Source: Planctomycetota bacterium
GTDB lineage: Bacteria; Planctomycetota; SZUA-567; H5-PLA8
Direction of reading: 5' to 3'
DNA length: 64,000 bases
Assembly: GCA_027493525.1 (NCBI GenBank)
Contig: JAOSKN010000003.1
Coordinates: 868,001 to 932,000, forward strand
Shown here: positions 61,016 through 64,000 of the stretch, in pieces
Layout of the letters: each line of letters opens with the position of its first letter
Position numbering within the stretch: the first letter of the stretch is position 1
Position numbers and translations under genes: made by a program
The notes under the pieces: model-generated
Seen by the model: the letters and a program-made list of their open reading frames with translations, nothing else
Told to the model about the DNA's origin: nothing
The model's database searches: none

Positions 61016-61295
61016 GAGTTTATGAACCGCCCCTTTGGGTCAGCCAAATCCCCCCAGCCCAGATTAGTATCCGGGCAGAGAATGATCTCGTAGGGTAATG
61101 CCCATCGTTTACCACAGACCCCGCACGTGGGCAATCGAAAATAGCGCTTTTAAAGTCAATGCACATTGCGCGAAACGAACCCTTCAAAAACCAGTTTTTC
61201 GGTTGCTACGGCTAAGAGCCAATGCTATCGTTTCGTCCCGAATCTCCGAGAATGCGGGATGGGATGAATTCCTTTAAGATCAAAGGAGTTGCGTA
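61016..61295. other. Divergent promoter region
   Basis: This 280-bp gap lies between the barrel gene (- strand) and the HbpS-like gene (+ strand). It is moderately AT-rich (for example GCGCTTTTAAAGTCAATG near 61145). No gene is visible. It should carry the promoters of both transcripts. AAAGGAG before the + strand ATG is the HbpS-like ribosome site. Confidence 0.4.
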
Positions 61296-63515
61296 ATGTT
61301 TGCATGTGCCATGCGCACAAGTGCGGGTTTCACTGCAGCCTTGTTGCTTAGCCTTGTGAGCCTGTTCACGGCGTCGTCGGCCAAGGCTCAGCTCGCGCTT
61401 CCGCCCACCATTTCCAACGATATTAATAATGGTGGCGGTTTCGGCGGCGTCGAACCAGCCCTCTTGGCGGCCGATGTGCAACTCGTCCTTGAACGGGCGG
61501 TCGCCTACCTTGCCAAAGTTGGCGAGGACGGCGTCATCACCGTCACCGACCGCGAAGGGCATATCCTGGCGCACTTCCGCATGGACTTTTCCGCCGGGTA
61601 TGCGAATGGCGATATCCGCATCAACGAGCAGGCCCAGGTCAAAGCGCGGACGGCGGCCTTTTTCTGCTCCGACTTTGGATCGTTCACGACGCTGACCGCG
61701 GGCTTCATCATCAACGAGCACTTCCCGCCGGGCATCGGGAACCTTGAAGGCGGCCCGCTTTACGGGGTGCCCTTCTCCAGCTTCCCCAAGGGCGTCGGCG
61801 CGGGCAATCGTCTGGGCGACGGCCAGCTTCAGGTGCCTTCGGCGATCGTCTTCATCAATGGCGTCAACGCGCCAACCGACACGGTGGACGCGGGCAATAC
61901 CGCCAACCGTCCCGCGGACCAACCGCTGGTCATCACGCCCCTCAGCGATGACCTGGGCGGCTTGGCGCTGCATAAGTGGGGCATGCTCCCCAAGGGCCGG
62001 CTCGGCCGCTTGGCGCGTCACATTCGCGGCGTCGGCGGATTGGGCGTAGAGATCGACGCCTTTGGTGTCCTGGGAGACGACCAGGCCGCGCGTTCGCCGG
62101 GCCGGCCGGATGTCGGCGTCCTCCGCGCGGACAATATCGGCGTCTCCAAGCGCTTCATCGAGGAACAGGCCGCCTTCGCGGGGCAGTTCCCGTTCAAGCC
62201 CACCGCGGCGATTCAAGCCACGCGCGTGCTCGTCAACGGATTCCGCTTCCCCTACGTCAACAAAAGCGCCGCGAAGGGCCGCCTGCGCCCCGCCGACTTG
62301 GTGGGCGTCACGGGCAACCTCGCGGCCTTCGGCGATTTTGAATTAGTATTCGACACCGACGGAACCGAGCGTGATCCCGACGGCGGCGAGATGAACCCGT
62401 ACATGACGCCGGGCGAATTGATGCCTTTCGTCGCCAGTCCCCGCGACACGCCACTCCAGGAATTCCCGCGCCAGGGCTGGGTCCCGCGCTACCCGTCGCG
62501 CGACAGCATCATTCCGGCCACGGGATCGGGCGGGCTGACCGAGGCCGACGTGGACCTGATCGTCGCGCAGGCCGCGGCCCAGTCGTTCCGCACGCGCGGC
62601 GCCATCCGCCGCCCCATCGGACAGCCGATGCGCATCTTCATCTGCGTCGTGGACCTTGCCGGCAACATCCTGGGCGCCTACCGCACCGAGGACGCCACGG
62701 TCTTCAGCTACGACGTCGCCATTCAGAAAGCCCGCACCTGTGCTTTCTGGAGCACCGACCAGGTCGGCTTCACCAGCCGCGCCATCGGCTTCATGTCGCA
62801 GGTCAGCTACCCGCCCGGGCTGGGGCCGCAGACGCCCGGTCCGCTCAGCGGTCTGCTGCCGCCGTCGGGCAACGTGGACCCGGCCGACCTCGGGACCACC
62901 GACTCCGTGGTCGACTACGGCGTCTCTCCGCCCACCAGCGACCTCACCCGGGGCAGCGGCCGGCTCACCGAGATCAGCCAGCTCCTGACCGACAACGGCG
63001 TCAACTTCGCCCCCATGGCCAATCCAACCATCGTGGACGGCGCGCTGCAGTTGCTCTCCGCCCGCATGCCGCACATCAAGGATGGCCGCCTCTCCCCGCT
63101 CCAGTTGTGCGTCACGGTGGACCTGACGCTGGGCCACGTCAACAGCCCCGCCACGACGATCCCCAATGCCTTCACGATCTTCCCGGGGAGCTGCCCGCTG
63201 TATAAGGACGATGGCACCGGCCAGCGCATTCTCGTCGGGTCGGTCGGGATCTCGGGCGATGGCGTGGACCAGGACGACGCGGCGGCCTTCGCGGGGCACA
63301 AGGGCTTCGAACCTCCGGTGCGCTGCGATCAGGCTACGGAGGCCCAGGTCCGCGCGGCGCTCCTGGCCGGCTTGGCCAAGCTCTCGGGCGAGTACCCCAA
63401 CCTGGACTTCCCGGGCGGGGTCATCGACGTCACCACCCAGCGCATCACCAACAGCAGCATCCTGCAGGGCCTCCGGCTGCCTTACATCAAGTTGCCCCGG
63501 AGCCTCAAGCTGTAA
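61296..63515 (+). CDS. Secreted protein with two HbpS/GlcG-like (DUF336) domains
   Basis: A 739-residue protein. The signal peptide (FTAALLLSLVSLFTASSAKA) leads to two similar domains. Domain 1 (about 45-200) reads AVAYLAKVGEDGVITVTDREGHIL and AQVKARTAAFFCSDFG; domain 2 (about 410-700) reads FICVVDLAGNILGAYRTEDATVF and AIQKARTCAFWSTDQ, then GSVGISGDGVDQDDAAAFAG, a GlcG/HbpS signature. Single-domain members bind heme or act in iron or glycolate functions. A double form is unusual. Its position between cytochrome and resB genes suggests a role with heme outside the cytoplasm, but that is inference. ATG 61296 has AAAGGAG. A strong terminator follows at 63541. Confidence 0.72.
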   Translation: MFACAMRTSAGFTAALLLSLVSLFTASSAKAQLALPPTISNDINNGGGFGGVEPALLAADVQLVLERAVAYLAKVGEDGVITVTDREGHILAHFRMDFSAGYANGDIRINEQAQVKARTAAFFCSDFGSFTTLTAGFIINEHFPPGIGNLEGGPLYGVPFSSFPKGVGAGNRLGDGQLQVPSAIVFINGVNAPTDTVDAGNTANRPADQPLVITPLSDDLGGLALHKWGMLPKGRLGRLARHIRGVGGLGVEIDAFGVLGDDQAARSPGRPDVGVLRADNIGVSKRFIEEQAAFAGQFPFKPTAAIQATRVLVNGFRFPYVNKSAAKGRLRPADLVGVTGNLAAFGDFELVFDTDGTERDPDGGEMNPYMTPGELMPFVASPRDTPLQEFPRQGWVPRYPSRDSIIPATGSGGLTEADVDLIVAQAAAQSFRTRGAIRRPIGQPMRIFICVVDLAGNILGAYRTEDATVFSYDVAIQKARTCAFWSTDQVGFTSRAIGFMSQVSYPPGLGPQTPGPLSGLLPPSGNVDPADLGTTDSVVDYGVSPPTSDLTRGSGRLTEISQLLTDNGVNFAPMANPTIVDGALQLLSARMPHIKDGRLSPLQLCVTVDLTLGHVNSPATTIPNAFTIFPGSCPLYKDDGTGQRILVGSVGISGDGVDQDDAAAFAGHKGFEPPVRCDQATEAQVRAALLAGLAKLSGEYPNLDFPGGVIDVTTQRITNSSILQGLRLPYIKLPRSLKL

Positions 63516-63540
63516 GCCTCGCCTCGAAACGGACCCATTC

Positions 63541-63580
63541 GCCAAACGGCAGCCCCTAAGGCTGCCGTTTGGCATTTTCT
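63541..63580 (+). terminator. Intrinsic terminator after the HbpS-like gene
   Basis: GCCAAACGGCAGCC-CCTAA-GGCTGCCGTTTGGC is a perfect 14-base stem with a 5-base loop, followed by ATTTTCT. It ends the HbpS-like transcript 25 bp after its stop. Confidence 0.85.
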
Positions 63581-63755
63581 ATGCTTAGACCCTCCCTTCG
63601 GTTAGGCTATTGGCGCTTCGGGAACCCCTTTCGCGGGGTCGTGGCGCGCCTGGAAACCGCCTTCGGCGCGGGGTTTGTTTGATAAAGGGGGACTGCAGGC
63701 TCGTCCGATCAAGGAATCTTCGCACCTTCTTCGACCCGGGCTACGGTGGACAAGC

Positions 63756-64000
63756 ATGCTCCGCGAAATTTACCGCTTCTGCGGCTCATTGAAGCTCGCC
63801 ATCGTCCTGCTGGCGGTGCTCAACGCCGCCTGCGTCTACGGCACGGTCGTGGAGTCCAAGTTCAACGCCGAGGTCGCGCGGGCTTACGTCTACAACGCCG
63901 CGTGGTTCAACTTCTGGCTGCTGCTCCTGATCGTCAATCTCTTCTGCGCCGCGATGGTCCGCTATCCCTGGAAGCCTCATCTCACCGGCTTCGTGATCAC
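63756..64000 (+). CDS. resB: ResB-like cytochrome c biogenesis protein (5' part; continues beyond window)
   Basis: An open frame starts at ATG 63756 and runs off the right edge. It encodes MLREIYRFCGSLKLAIVLLA, then CVYGTVVESKFNAEVARAYV, a second hydrophobic helix NFWLLLLIVNLFCAAMV and RYPWKPHLTGFVI. This is the N-terminus of ResB, the inner-membrane partner of ResC/CcsA in system II cytochrome c maturation, which covalently attaches heme to CxxCH motifs. The system would mature the decaheme protein encoded nearby. A ribosome site GGTGG precedes the ATG. The C-terminus and the partner gene are outside the window. Confidence 0.85.
   Translation, partial: MLREIYRFCGSLKLAIVLLAVLNAACVYGTVVESKFNAEVARAYVYNAAWFNFWLLLLIVNLFCAAMVRYPWKPHLTGFVI

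Noticed and set aside
54605..61093. A 2162-codon open frame on the + strand
   Set aside because: It is the antisense of the decaheme lipoprotein and barrel genes, whose heme motifs, signal peptides and barrel strands are unmistakable. Its own translation is Arg/Val/His-rich without motifs.
1..64000. tRNA or rRNA genes
   Set aside because: I searched by eye for TPsiC-loop-like GTTCGAATC words and rRNA signatures on both strands and found none with a fitting cloverleaf. A covariance-model search would be decisive.

Overview
The window is high-GC DNA, densely coded on both strands, from a Gram-negative bacterium. LpxB (lipid A), an MsbA-like exporter, LPS-type glycosyltransferases, a beta-barrel outer-membrane protein and many lipoproteins or secreted proteins point to a double membrane. 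MqnD indicates futalosine-type menaquinone synthesis. A Ser/Thr kinase with a LecA-like tail, secreted CxxCxGxG zinc-finger proteins, an S23-type four-helix-bundle gene and HbpS/GlcG repeats fit Planctomycetota (PVC group) best. That assignment is an inference, with moderate confidence.

Layout. 1-2.9 kb: a secreted protein cut by the left edge, an SGNH esterase and a CYTH protein. 2.3-8.8 kb (- strand): a tight operon encoding a flippase-like protein, a GT2, a GT39, a sugar epimerase and a DegT aminotransferase, resembling a lipid-linked amino-sugar pathway. 9-14.6 kb: a ceramidase-like protein, an HTH protein, a methyltransferase, DUF192, a YwqK-like protein and a HigBA toxin-antitoxin pair. 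14.7-22.8 kb: an MsbA-like exporter with a WaaE-like transferase, an M50-like protease, mqnD, two tandem secreted paralogues and lpxB. 23-34.4 kb: secreted zinc-finger proteins, an S23 gene between inverted repeats, a Gfo/Idh oxidoreductase, a large Ser/Thr kinase and a lone ABC ATPase. 34.5-48.3 kb: two GT4 transferases, a BFD-like protein, a TPR lipoprotein, CBS and korAB, an SGNH protein, a histidine kinase, glutamate dehydrogenase, tsaE and thiL. 48.5-54.5 kb: a large secreted protein, a B-box protein, argH and aroF. 54.6-64 kb: a decaheme LVIVD lipoprotein, an outer-membrane barrel, a double HbpS-domain protein and the start of resB, together a cytochrome c module.

The most interesting regulatory element lies upstream of the DAHP synthase gene. 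A promoter with a perfect TTGACA drives a 25-codon leader ORF containing FYFEYFYFAW, followed by alternative RNA pairings and an intrinsic terminator 40 nt before aroF. This looks like a ribosome-mediated attenuator reading Phe, Tyr and Trp together. The second item is a putative outer-membrane electron conduit made of the decaheme lipoprotein and the barrel protein.

A technical point affects the whole annotation. About eleven breaks in ten or so otherwise intact genes are each explained by loss of one base (once, two) from a short homopolymer. One broken gene is tsaE, usually essential. I therefore treat these as probable sequencing or assembly indels and annotate the joined genes, marking each break.
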